Shown here in pieces: positions 11,216 through 21,150 of a stretch of DNA of 64,000 nucleotides (position 1 is the stretch's first letter; each line of letters starts with the position of its first letter). Both the position numbers and the translations under genes were made by a program. Source of the DNA: Acholoe squamosa (lineage: Eukaryota; Annelida; Polychaeta; Phyllodocida; Polynoidae); contig OX439037.1 of the NCBI GenBank assembly GCA_949317995.1, positions 20,758,324 through 20,822,323 on the forward strand, read 5' to 3'. The notes under the pieces are model-generated. The model was not told the origin of the DNA. It saw only the letters and a program-made list of their open reading frames with translations, and did no database searches.

Positions 11216-11396
11216 CGAGGTTTCTGACCGAGGTTTCTGCTCGCGCAGGTACTACAGTTCCTAGTCTGTTTGAATGGTTCGACTTGGGTTGCTGACGGAG
11301 GTTTCTGCCCGAGCAGAAACCTCCGTCATATTATTATCTGTTCTCTGTATGCATCAGGTTTCTGACCGAGGTTTCTGACCAAGGTTTCTGACCGAC
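11216..11396 (+). repeat. Motif cluster in intron 5
   Basis: Three groups of the GAGGTTTCTG motif. One, at about 11297-11331, is a near-perfect inverted repeat: GACGGAGGTTTCTGC and GCAGAAACCTCCGTC separated by 3-4 nt. It starts only about 30 bp after the exon 5 donor. Confidence 0.8.
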
Positions 11397-11534
11397 GTCG
11401 ACAACCAACTATAGAAAGACGTCTGTATTAAACATATTTGTGTACATGACAAGACATAACATCTTCTTTGCTTTTCAGCCAGTAGGTTTTTCTTTGCCCT
11501 CCCTCTGATTGTCAATTTTTTTTTATTTTTCTAG

Positions 11535-11594
11535 AGAAGCCAGATGAGACGGTATATAACATTAAGACAGAAGCAGAACACGATTCCTCGGAAG
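11535..11594 (+). CDS. Transposase gene, exon 6
   Basis: Lies between TTTTTCTAG and G|GTATGC. Encodes EKPDETVYNIKTEAEHDSSE. IKTE.E is reminiscent of a SUMO consensus site, which is inference. 60 nt, phase 1 both ends. Confidence 0.55.
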
Positions 11595-11918
11595 GTATGC
11601 ATGACAGTTAATTTTGTCTCTATGAACCGCCCACCAGTGTTTCAGATAGATTTTGGCATGTTCTTTGATCTGTTTATTTCCTGAATCATTAAAACTATTG
11701 AAAAGTTCTGGTTGTTATCAGATGTGTAAGGTGGAACAGGTGACTCATCGCTCCATGAACCGAGCCATTGAAGACCGATATATGTCCAGACTTCACTGTT
11801 CCCCCTTGAAAAGTGTAAATATCTGTTAAATTTCTTCAGGTGGACAAAGATAATTTGTACCTGCTTATTTTTTTCTGCATGAAATAAACAACATGTCCTC
11901 TTTCCTACTGTTCTTCAG

Positions 11919-12107
11919 AGACCGAGATTGTTCCTGCCTCCTCAGACGAGGAGAGACCCCAGTACATGCCTATACCCTTTACGGACGAAGGGAGCTTGTC
12001 CCCGGACTATACTCCATCTCTCGAGGTATCCCGTTTTATGGAAGGTGGTGGTTCCCCCTCTTCATCTCGCTCCTCTTCTCCGGAGCCAAAGAAGGCCCTG
12101 GCGTCGA
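11919..12107 (+). CDS. Transposase gene, exon 7
   Basis: Lies between GTTCTTCAG and GTAAGT. Encodes ETEIVPASSDEERPQYMPIP followed by an acidic and Ser/Pro-rich segment (SPSSSRSSSPEPKK). 189 nt, phase 1 both ends. No known domain. Confidence 0.55.
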
Positions 12108-12433
12108 GTAAGTACAGTTGCGTCTCTTTCATCTTCTATCGGACAGTCTGCCACACTTAGATGAACCAGGGTCATCCAACACACCTTAAGTCAACAAAAG
12201 CACAGAAATTTTTACTAGTCTTCTAAGTCCCACCGTCAATTTACTTTCAGACAGAGTACTGTACCAATCTCCAGTCAAAGTTGTTATCCTGCCTAAGAGT
12301 CTATAATTAGTTTCCTGACAGTGAATTGACCTCTGTGAACGACTGCGACAAGACAGGCATATTTCCCCCTTTTTTTTCTTACTGCCATTTACTGAAGCAT
12401 GTTTAATTCATCTCATTTATTTTGTCGGTTCAG

Positions 12434-12511
12434 GTCGAGCATGTGCCGTTTCCTTGGACCACAGCTATAGCGAGCGGTCCTTCGTGATGGAAGAGGATGA
12501 TGGTCCATCAG
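12434..12511 (+). CDS. Transposase gene, exon 8
   Basis: Lies between GTCGGTTCAG and G|GTGAGC. Encodes RACAVSLDHSYSERSFVMEE and DDGPSG. 78 nt, phase 1 both ends. No known domain. Confidence 0.55.
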
Positions 12512-12620
12512 GTGAGCAGTGATATCAGACATTTTATCTGTCAGAAGTGCTTCTTGAACCTCCATGTACATACCTCTTTGCTCTTTGTGTCGTTATATGT
12601 CTTAATCTGTCCGCCAGTCA

Positions 12621-12825
12621 CACGAGGTTTGTGACCGAGGTTTCTGCTCGGTCAGAAACCTCCGTCGAGTACTTGACTAACGCGTGGTACACTTTAAGAA
12701 CAATGTTGAAAGGGCCGACGAGGTTTCTGACCAAGGTTTCTGCTCGGTCAGAAATCCTCGTGCTGTTTGTCTTGAACAATGTAACTGTCAAGCTCTCCAA
12801 GTTGTCCAAAGAGGTTTCTGACCGC
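12621..12825 (+). repeat. Motif hairpins in intron 8
   Basis: Two full hairpins (about 12623-12666 and 12717-12762) and one single motif (about 12811). The hairpin form is GAGGTTTCTGACCGAG, loop GTTTCTG, then CTCGGTCAGAAACCTC. The same hairpins with similar flanks (AAAGGGCCGACGAGG) recur in intron 10. Confidence 0.85.
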
Positions 12826-12920
12826 CATGTCCGGCTAAGTTATACTAACTTTCTGAAGTTTAGGCTGCCTTCCGTCCTTGTCCTTCCTTCAGCATAACTT
12901 ATGTTACATTGATTCTTCAG

Positions 12921-14264
12921 GTAAAACTCCAGCACACCTCCCTATCCACTGTCAGGACACCTCCGAACAGGCGAGCACCGTACTGGACAAGACCGTGGTG
13001 GCTGGTGTTCAGGTTAAAGGCCTCCCCGACACCACCGATGACTCCTCACCACAGGTCAGCAATGTTCAACTACAGGGTTAAAGCGTCACCACTCACTCTG
13101 AGGCCACCTCCCCTCGGGTGAGGACCGGGCAGGAGGAGGAGAACACTGTTGTCACCCCCCTTCAGGGAAAAAGTGTCACCACTCACTCTGAGGCCACCTC
13201 CCCTCATGTGAGCACGGGGCAGGAGGAGGAGAACACTGTTGTCACCCCCCTTCAGGGAGAAAGCGTCACCACTCACTCTGAGGCCACCTCCCCTCAGGTG
13301 AGCACCGGGCAGGAGGAGGAGAACACTGTTGTCACCCCCCTTCAGGGTGAAAGCGTCACCACTCACTCTGAGGCCACCTCCCCTCAGGTGAGCACCGGGC
13401 AGGAGGAGGAGAACACTGTTGTCACCCCCCTTCAGGGTGAAAGCGTCACCACTCACTCTGAGGCCACCTCCCCTCAGGTGAGCACCGGGCAGGAGGAGGA
13501 GAACACTGTTGTCACCCCCCTTCAGGGTGAAAGCGTCACCACTCACTCTGAGGCCACCTCCCCTCAGGTGAGCACCGGGCAGGAGGAGGAGAACATTGTT
13601 GTCACCCCCCTTCAGGGTGAAAGCGTCACCACTCACTCTGAGGCCACCTCCCCTCAGGTGAGCACCGGGCAGGAGGAGGAGAACACTGTTGTCACCGCCC
13701 TTCAGGGTGAAAGCGTCACCACTCACTCTGAGGCCACCTCCCCTCAGGTGAGCACCGGGCAGGAGGAGGAGAACACTGTTGTCACCCCCCTTCAGGGTGA
13801 AAGCGTCACCACTCACTCTGAGGCCACCTCCCCTCAGGTGAGCACCGGGCAGGAGGAGGAGAACACTGTTGTCACCCCCCTTCAGGGTGAAAGCGTCACC
13901 ACTCACTCTGAGGCCACCTCCCCTCAGGTGAGCACCGGGCAGGAGGAGGAGAACACTGTTGTCACCCTCCTTCAGGGTGAAAGCGTCACCACTCACTCTG
14001 AGGCCACCTCCCCTCAGGTGAGCACCGGGCAGGAGGAGGAGAACACTGTTGTCACCCCCCTTCAGGGTGAAAGCGTCACCACTTACTCTGAGGCCACCTC
14101 CCCTCGGGTGAGGACCGGGCAGGAGGAGGAAAAGACTCTGGTGACAGCCCTCCCTGTTCAAACTGGCGACACCTCACAACAGGTCAGCAGGGTACAGGTG
14201 GATAAGACACTTGTGGCACCTGCAGATGAGCAAGCACCCCTGGCCACCAATAACTCTGTGTCAG
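12921..14264 (+). CDS. Transposase gene, exon 9, built mostly of a 30-residue repeat
   Basis: Acceptor GATTCTTCAG, donor TCAG|GTAAGG. The exon opens with KTPAHLPIHCQDTSEQ, then twelve 30-residue repeats (about GESVTTHSEATSPQVSTGQE, then EENTVVTPLQ), then a tail ending ATNNSVSG. Acidic/Thr-rich and probably disordered. The first repeat begins with TAA where the others have GAA, a single change that stops the frame. 1,344 nt, phase 1 both ends. The antisense open frame over the repeats is a shadow. Confidence 0.55.
13081..14160 (+). repeat. 90-bp coding minisatellite, 12 units
   Basis: Units start at 13081, 13171, 13261 and so on every 90 bp up to 14071. Middle units are almost identical; the outer ones carry variants (GTGAGGACC for GTGAGCACC). 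The period is a multiple of three, so copy-number change keeps the frame. The high internal identity implies recent or ongoing expansion. Confidence 0.95.
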
Positions 14265-14427
14265 GTAAGGTTATCAACTATTTCTCTTCATTTGCTTAGT
14301 CTAATTTAACAGTAGTCTCAGGAAACGGCAGATCCCCTTCAAATTTTCCTTTCCGCTGACACCATGTTGTGTGAAATGATAAACAAATTTCAGTCCTTCA
14401 ATGTCTTTACTTTTTGCACCCCATCAG

Positions 14428-14461
14428 GAACAACTGTGCAGGTCTCAAGAGACCCAGAACG
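14428..14461 (+). CDS. Transposase gene, exon 10 (34 nt)
   Basis: Lies between CCCATCAG and G|GTGTGT, encoding TTVQVSRDPE. It converts phase 1 to phase 2, exactly what the acceptor at 18003 requires to read ...PE, R, PLVLTIKKKG. Short, so the support is the register. Confidence 0.4.
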
Positions 14462-15064
14462 GTGTGTATGAATATATGGCGTTCAGAGTTTCAAAGTTCT
14501 GTTTGTTCAAAGAAAAACCCCGTTGACAGTTGAACACTAACTTTTAACTTACATGACATGTATGCCTTAAATTCCCAAATCAGGCGGATGATGGACGTCC
14601 CTGGTCTATAGGTTGACCTATGACTCATGCCGTTTGAAACGGCTGTCTCCGGTTAATTGTTTTTTAACATGTCACAATATAATTAATTGGCTTAACACTA
14701 ACATAATGCAACCTTGTTTACAGTCATAGGACCTGAGCTGCATGGTGTCGTTTGTCCCGTCCGTCCTGAGCCTTAGGATGCTACAGTCAACTGCCATCCG
14801 TCTCAGACTGTAGGAGCATTATCCGTTGGATGTCTTCAAATGTTAAACTTTCAATGTTAAAGAGTTTTCCTGAAGAACTGTTTTTCTCATGTAAGGATAT
14901 ATTGGTTCATGTAACAATCGGTCATCATATAGCTTCTTAGCGACTAAACTGACCGAGGTTATTCTGCTGAAATGCGTCATCCCGCTGACGTTTCATCTGA
15001 TTTGAAGGTTCAAGTTCAATTGTTATAAAGTTAACAAGTTTGTAGAAAAACACCACTAACTTAC

Positions 15065-15335
15065 ATGTATACATGTTCGTGTCTGTATGTGGGTCAGTCT
15101 ACCGACGGATCAACGGGAGCCTGCCCATTGTTTTGCTGATTACACTTTAAGTACCCCCTTTGAGCTAAAGAAGAATCTCTTTGAATTGGATGGCGACTTG
15201 TTTTTCAGCAATATATAGGTATGGGCCCCCCTCCCAATAAAGAAAAAAATATGACTGAATTTTATTGTGTATAGGGGTTCCCTGACCCCAGTCTCCCGTC
15301 GATCTGTCGGTAGACTGACCCGCATGTATACAGGA
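15065..15335. repeat. Small inverted-repeat (MITE-like) element
   Basis: The segment GTATACATG followed by GGGTCAGTCTACCGAC, GGATC and AACGGGAG at the left is mirrored at 15288-15334 with a few mismatches. The interior is about 170 bp with no coding content. Family unknown. Confidence 0.55.
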
Positions 15336-15530
15336 AATCTTCACTTTTGGTTTTGTGGAGAGACGGAACACCCGTAGTTGTACAGCGTAAAAGTGTCCTA
15401 TTAAACCATTGTCATACTCCCTGTCATGAGAGGAGAGCAACAGAGCTACTTTTCGAAATTAAAAAAAACAAAAACAGGAATAAATTCTTTGTGCGTGTGT
15501 ACGTCTGTCGCAAACTATTAACGAAAATGT

Positions 15531-15955
15531 TTTCTGACCTTGGTTTCTGCTCGGTGAGAAACCTTCTTCATATCCTTCAGTGAACTGTATGGTTTACTTT
15601 CAGAACAATTTATGAAGGAGTGTCGAGGTTTCTGACCTCGGTCAGAAACCTCCGTGTTACACTTGACTACTATGTTCTGTTTACTGTAAGCACGCTGTCA
15701 GACAGGGAGTACCAGCTTTCTGACCGAGGTTTCTGCTCGGTCAGAAACCTGCTTTAAATGGTTCAGTTATCGGTATGGTTTAGACTTCATGAGCAATTTT
15801 AAAAGGGCCGACGAGGTTTCTGACCGAGGTTTCTGCTCGGTCAGAAAGCTCCGTGTTACTCTTGACTGAACTGTACTGTTTTCTGTAAGCAGCTGTCAGA
15901 CAGGGAGTACCAGGTTTCTGACTAAGGTTTCTGCTCGGTCAGAAACCTCGGTGTC
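15531..15955 (+). repeat. Five motif hairpins in a row in intron 10
   Basis: Hairpins at about 15534, 15623, 15718, 15812 and 15909. Several have 16-bp arms (GAGGTTTCTGACCGAG and complement) around a 7-nt loop, GTTTCTG, itself part of the motif. The text between them also repeats (GCTGTCAGACAGGGAGTACC twice), so blocks of about 190 bp were duplicated with the hairpins. Confidence 0.9.
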
Positions 15956-17204
15956 ATACCTCTTGTGCTATGTTGAGCGTGTTATTTGCTCTGTTAGAGC
16001 GATACATCTTTTGGACAAAGCTTCTGCAAGATACATTTCTTATGCCACACGAGTTTGCCTCCCCTTCTGTCCATCTTTCAAATGCTTCCTGTAGCAGAGA
16101 TTTTGTCATGGTACATATAGACAGAGAGGAATTTTGCAGATGTTCATCCATACATGAGACGGTTCTCAGTGGAGGGGGGATTATTATATTTACCTGATAA
16201 ACATAGTTGTATTACGCTGTTACACATGGCATCAGAGGGAAGTCGTAGTAGCAGAAAAAAGTCATAGCTTATCCAACCAAGCATCGAAAAACCAGAAGCA
16301 GAAAAAAAATGTTACCTTACTTCTTGTAGGAGGTGAATTTTTTTCTGGAAATTTTAATAATAAATGGGAACCGTTCCGTGTTTCTTCACGTCATATACAA
16401 TGATTGGTGCTAATTTGTCTGTGATTATAAAGCGTTGTTACCTGTGCCATTTATGTTTAACTGATATCCATATGAAAAGCGTATATGTTTTCCATTAAGA
16501 TGACACAAAATATAGAAGAGCATTTTCCTTGAGACTCTGTGACTTCTTTGGATTATAAGGTGTTCATGCTCAGAAAATTTTAGTCCATGGAACTAGAGAA
16601 AAGGGAATCTCTGATAATGATTTTGTTGGAAAGAAACGCACAATTTCGACACACCTGCGTCCCATTAAATTGTCGGTACACATTTTAATCGATATATGGA
16701 TACAGATTCTTACCATTTTCCTGTCCAATTGTTCATAAAAGACTTTCCCGTTAAGTTGTAATCTGACACGCACTGACAGATAAACGTCCAGATCTATGCA
16801 TAATGAAAATGTACGTGTGACAGGAGTTAAATTGTTAAGGCAGCACATGCTTCATCTTTGTTATGTCTTCTATGATGTCAGGGTTCTTTCATGCCTCATA
16901 TATATGTGATAAGAGTACAATACTTCATGTAAATTTCTGACAGGAGAAACAAACTTGCATGACGTTACACATATATATACTTTGATTGAATGTGTTCTTC
17001 GCTGTATTAAAATAAAAGTGACATTCAAATGTGATACTTGATTCTGTGATAAGATGTACCTGTCGGTGATTTAAGTGGTGAGAGTGAGGATATTCCCCAA
17101 AAGACTTAAGAGTTAGGCTTCAATAAAAGAACAGTTAGCCCTTTCATGAATAAATTTGTTGTGTTCAAGATATGTGAAGCTCAGTGCAGTACAAGTAAGA
17201 CAGA

Positions 17205-17700
17205 GAAGGTTTCTGACCGGGAGGTTTCTGCCCGGTGTCTGTGTGCCAGTTAAATTTCTGAAGAAAAGGTGGTAACCATCTTCAACTGATAGAACCATTA
17301 TTTCTGCACACGTTGCAAGTTACACCAAACAATAAATTCTTCGAAAAGATGGACCAGGGTGCTGTAGGCTGTTGTAACATTTATAAACGTCATTCTTAGG
17401 AGGTTTCTGACCGGTCAGAAACCTTCTCTTTAAGAGAAGGTTTCTGACCGGTCAGAAACCTTCTCTTAAAGAAGTTTCTAAGCGTGGAGGCATACCTTAA
17501 CTTCGGTTCACAAGTCAAACAGAAAGCATTCCCAACCTGCGTCTGGTATGCTCTAAATTTCTTTCTTCTAACCCAATGAAAGCAAAGTGTATAGACGAAA
17601 AGCGTGTCCTCTTCAACTTCTTCCAGGAGGTTTCTGACCAGCGAGGATTCTCTCCGACTAGGTTTCTGACCGGCAAGGTTTCTGCTCGGCTTTCTGTCTT
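17205..17700. repeat. Motif cluster in intron 10, right part
   Basis: Variant hairpins: AAGGTTTCTGACC directly joined to GGTCAGAAACCTT, present twice between 17398 and 17465, plus singles at 17207, 17219, 17627 and 17661-17690. Confidence 0.8.
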
Positions 17701-18003
17701 GGTTGAAGGGGGGTCCTAAAAGATGTGAATTAAGTTGAGTGAAAAGGCAAACAAGCAGTACAGAAGATGTCATGCATAGACACAGTGTGCTAGAAGGTGG
17801 ACCGCACATCAATCCGACATGTGAAAGGAAAAACAGAAAATAAAATCTTAGAAAAACAGTGCCTTCTTTCTTTAGTCAAGTTATAAAAGACATTCATGAT
17901 TTTACTCTGCTTACACAAGAACATCTCTTCCTCTCAAAGAATTAAAATCCCACCCCAGATGACTTTGAAAAGTTATATTTATGTCACATTATTTATTCTG
18001 CAG

Positions 18004-19093
18004 ACCTCTCGTGCTGACAATAAAGAAGAAAGGAAAGACGTCTGTCCCACGGAAGAGGAAGTCTAAACTCGACCGAGGCAAGTCGTCCAAAACCCCCAAA
18101 ACAGCTGACTCTGTGGAGTTCAAGCTACCGCCAAAACCGGTAGTTTCTTTACAGGAATCAGCTACATCTGGGAGCACAGACCAAGTAGTAACTACCATAG
18201 GTCGAATGGTGTGGCGGGTACCCAAGAAACCTGCAGCTTCTGGACAGGTTGTCCCTTGAGATGGTGAAGCAGATCATGCATCAAAGCCTACGGATAAAGG
18301 AGAACCATGCAATCCTGAAGCGGAGCTGAACGCTGCTTCACCTGCTAAAGCAGACTCTAAAGACAGTTTAGATAGGCTTCTGGATGGCATATCGGAAGAT
18401 GAGTGGAACAATTCAGTGAACTTCACAGACCAGGCAGATAGCTGTCCTCTACAGAACACTTCACAGTCATCTCATGACAAACAGGACAGTCCTTGTCTCC
18501 CTTCTGGCTCTCAGGAGAAATCAACAGTGCAACCGAAGAAGTCTCCCTGTACTCCCAAGGGTGTGACCTTCTTTGGCCCTCTCACTTCAACTCCTGTCGG
18601 TGAACCAGTACCTCTGTGTACCCCCTGCATAGAGTACTCTGTAGACACTGATAGTCCGCTGGCCTCTCCTCTTTCGCCAGAAGACAGGAAAAATGAGGGT
18701 GACCAGGATGCCTGTACCCAGGAACATGTACCTGCTCCAGAGCCTCGGTTGTTAACCCAACCTGACAGGTCTCTCCCTGTGGATGTATCTGACTATGATT
18801 CCACATCAGACAAGGAGGAAACTCCTACTCAGGCATGACAAGCGGTGAACTGGGAAGAAGGGTCATTTCCTGAAGACCCAGTCTTCTTACCTTCAGACAG
18901 CGAAGGTTCCTCTGATTTAAGACAGGGTGAGATATTCCCCCAAGGCCCTGTGTCAGCTGCCTCTGTCAAGTCAGACAACTCTCAAGACGAACGAGAGGAA
19001 CAGTCATTTAGTCCTGCCCATGTGTCTCCCCTTTCGGTTCATAGCAGAACTGAGCCCTCTAGTGAGTCCCTACAGGAACTGTCATGTACGTCT
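18004..19093 (+). CDS. Transposase gene, exon 11, N-terminal acidic part
   Basis: Follows the acceptor TATTCTGCAG. It begins PLVLTIKKKGKTSVPRKRKS, a basic, nuclear-signal-like stretch, then turns acidic and Ser/Pro-rich (LDRLLDGISEDEWNNSVNF; DVSDYDSTSDKEE). Two in-frame TGA codons (18257 and 18836) interrupt an otherwise continuous register, as the reading style is the same on both sides. With a TAA and a TAG elsewhere in the gene, decay is likelier than recoding. Confidence 0.5.
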
Positions 19094-19754
19094 GTGCAGG
19101 CGTCCCCTTGTCCCAACGACAAGCAGCAGGAATCTAATACGCCAGACTCACAACAGGAAGAGTCTCGGCATTGGGTAGGTGGCACAAGTGACTGCTCTGA
19201 CCACCCCCCAATGATGACGAAGGAGAGGACCTCTCTATATACACGGTGCAGGCGTCGCCTTGTCTCACCGACAACCAGCAGGAATCTGATACGCCTGACT
19301 CACAACAGAAACAGTCTCGCCATTGGGTAGGTGGCACAAGTGACTGCTCTGGCGACCCCCCCAATGACGACGAAGGAGAGAACCTCTCTATATACACGGT
19401 GCAGGCGTCGCCTTGTCTCACCGACAACCAGCAGGAATCTGATACGCCTGACTCACAACAGGAACAGTCTCGGCATTGGTTTGGTACCACAAGAGACTCC
19501 TCTGGTGAGCCCCCCCATGAAGAGGACGGAGAGGATCTCTCGATATACACGGTGCAGGCGTCACCTTGTCCCAGTGACAATCAGCAACCTTCTGACACCC
19601 CTTACCCGGAAGTTGAACTGTGTCCCCATTGGGTAGACCCTAGTACCCACCAGTTTGGCCAGTCCACGGACGACGAGGAACAGGCTGTGTCAGTCGGCCC
19701 CGTGCAGGCGTCACCTTGTCCCAGTGACGACCAGCAGCCTTCTGACACCCCTCT
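19094..19754 (+). repeat. 153-bp coding tandem repeat in exon 11
   Basis: GTGCAGGCGTC recurs at 19094, 19246, 19399, 19552 and 19702, spacings 152, 153, 153 and 150. Each unit encodes about VQASPCLTDNQQESDTPDSQ plus an acidic half ending LSIYT. The first unit is one base short in its C-run (about 19205) and this alone shifts the frame. Confidence 0.9.
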
Positions 19755-21150
19755 AAGAAATGAACCTGATCCTGACTGTTCTCAGATGGAAATTGACCCT
19801 CTGGAAACCTCTGTTAGAACTCTGACGTTGCATCTGCTCAGGGAATTGGATGAAGCTGGCAGTCAGGAATCGAAACTGAAGAAGCTGATTCACCTAGTAG
19901 AAATTAAAGAGCAGTTAAAACACATAGACACTGACACCAAGAAAAGAGTTTTCAGTGCTCGGTGTGGCGGTTCTAGGAAAAGGTACGGCCAGAAATCTGC
20001 TATAGCCAAAGCCCTTCGCCTTTGCCGGAACTCCGTGTTTCCTACTAAAGTCAGAAGAAAGGCCACGTCTAGGAAGGACATCTCCCAGAGTAAGCAGAAG
20101 GCAGTGAACGAGTTCCTGCGACGAGAGGATAACAGTTATGTGCTTCCCGACAAGAAATACTACCGCAAAATAACAGGAGACTTTGTCCCAGTAGTAGCTC
20201 TTGTTGACTCTCTCAGGAATCTTCACAAGAAGTTTGTCGTCGAGACGGCACTCACTGTCTCATTCCCTAGTTTCTGCAAGGCGCGAGACAAAAGGAGAGT
20301 GCGCACCTCTGTGTTCCTGAAGAGGGCCATCTGTCTCTGTAAGCCGCACGCTAACATGGGGATGCTGCTGGAGGCTGTGGACGCTTTGCCAAACCGCACC
20401 TCACAACTCCTGGAGTTGACAGACGGTGAAGTCACTGCTCGTCTGCAGTTGATTCCTTCCTCTATAATCAGCTTTAAGCGTTGGGAGACAGAGGAGAGAA
20501 AATACAAAGGTAGGACTGTGTACCATACCGTCCTGGTGAAGAAGAAGCTCACGTCGGACCAGTTCAAGCTGCACTTCTTGGCTGAGCTGGAACCTTTCCG
20601 GGAACATCAAGCCCGTGTGGTCGCTCAGTACGAGAACATCCGCCAACTGAAGGAAAATCTTCCTAAGCAGCATGTCATCTGTCAAATGGACTACGCGGAG
20701 AACTGGGCGTCTTCTTTTATGAGAGAGATTTCCTCCGCCTTCTTCGCCAAGGACCAGATCACTCTACACCCTATGGTAGTTTACCACCGAGTACCAGACA
20801 GTGAGAAGCTGAAAAATGTCAACTATGTAGGTGTCAGTGAGGTGACTTCTCACTCGTTCCCGACCACACTGACTTTCATCACACAGCTTGTTGATCAGAT
20901 CAGGAAAGTGGAACCGAACCTCAAGCACATCCACCTTGTCACCGACTCCCCGACGTCACAGTACAGAAACAGGTACTCCTGCGAGCTGCTGTGGAGGGCG
21001 TTTGGGTTGTTTGGCGTACGCATCACATGGAATTGGCTAGAGGCGGGCCACGGAAAAGGTCCGTGTGATGGCATTGGGGGAGCTGTGAAGGGTATGGCTG
21101 ACCGCATAGTAAAGAAGTCAGGTCATATTCAAAAGCTGACGAGTTTATAG
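19246..21150 (+). CDS. DDE-type transposase domain of the giant transposon
   Basis: A 634-codon open stretch. After the acidic repeats comes a helical/basic N-terminal region (RCGGSRKRYGQKSAIAKAL), a conserved pre-core (NEFLRREDNSYVLPDKKYY; LHKKFVVE) and a short Cys motif (AICLCKPHANMGML). The catalytic-type core follows: QMDYAENW (about 20680), HLVTDSPTSQYRN (about 20935) and AGHGKGPCDGIGGAVKGMAD (about 21043), whose acidic residues are candidates for the DDE/D triad. The role would be cutting and joining of the element ends in the nucleus. The core order and the HGKGPCDGIGG block match a common metazoan transposase group; the superfamily name is not certain. The frame breaks off at 21150, where continuing coding text (ADEFIEQVQPETVKLSLLRT) lies in another frame. 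Confidence 0.8.
   Translation: MQASPCLTDNQQESDTPDSQQKQSRHWVGGTSDCSGDPPNDDEGENLSIYTVQASPCLTDNQQESDTPDSQQEQSRHWFGTTRDSSGEPPHEEDGEDLSIYTVQASPCPSDNQQPSDTPYPEVELCPHWVDPSTHQFGQSTDDEEQAVSVGPVQASPCPSDDQQPSDTPLRNEPDPDCSQMEIDPLETSVRTLTLHLLRELDEAGSQESKLKKLIHLVEIKEQLKHIDTDTKKRVFSARCGGSRKRYGQKSAIAKALRLCRNSVFPTKVRRKATSRKDISQSKQKAVNEFLRREDNSYVLPDKKYYRKITGDFVPVVALVDSLRNLHKKFVVETALTVSFPSFCKARDKRRVRTSVFLKRAICLCKPHANMGMLLEAVDALPNRTSQLLELTDGEVTARLQLIPSSIISFKRWETEERKYKGRTVYHTVLVKKKLTSDQFKLHFLAELEPFREHQARVVAQYENIRQLKENLPKQHVICQMDYAENWASSFMREISSAFFAKDQITLHPMVVYHRVPDSEKLKNVNYVGVSEVTSHSFPTTLTFITQLVDQIRKVEPNLKHIHLVTDSPTSQYRNRYSCELLWRAFGLFGVRITWNWLEAGHGKGPCDGIGGAVKGMADRIVKKSGHIQKLTSL

Larger units (their letters stand above)
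14462..18003 (+). other. Large intron 10 (3.5 kb) of the transposase gene
   Basis: No other convincing exon is seen. It holds a small inverted-repeat element (15065-15335), a dense run of motif hairpins (15531-15955) and further motif copies at 17205-17236, 17398-17465 and 17625-17700. The stretch 15960-17200 has no feature I recognise. Confidence 0.5.

Noticed and set aside
13070-14161. 363-codon minus-strand frame over the minisatellite
   Set aside because: It is the antisense shadow of a 90-bp coding repeat; exon borders and register support the plus strand.
18257-18838. TGA recoding (selenocysteine or alternative code) in exon 11
   Set aside because: The same gene also shows TAA, TAG and frame changes in register, so ordinary decay is simpler.
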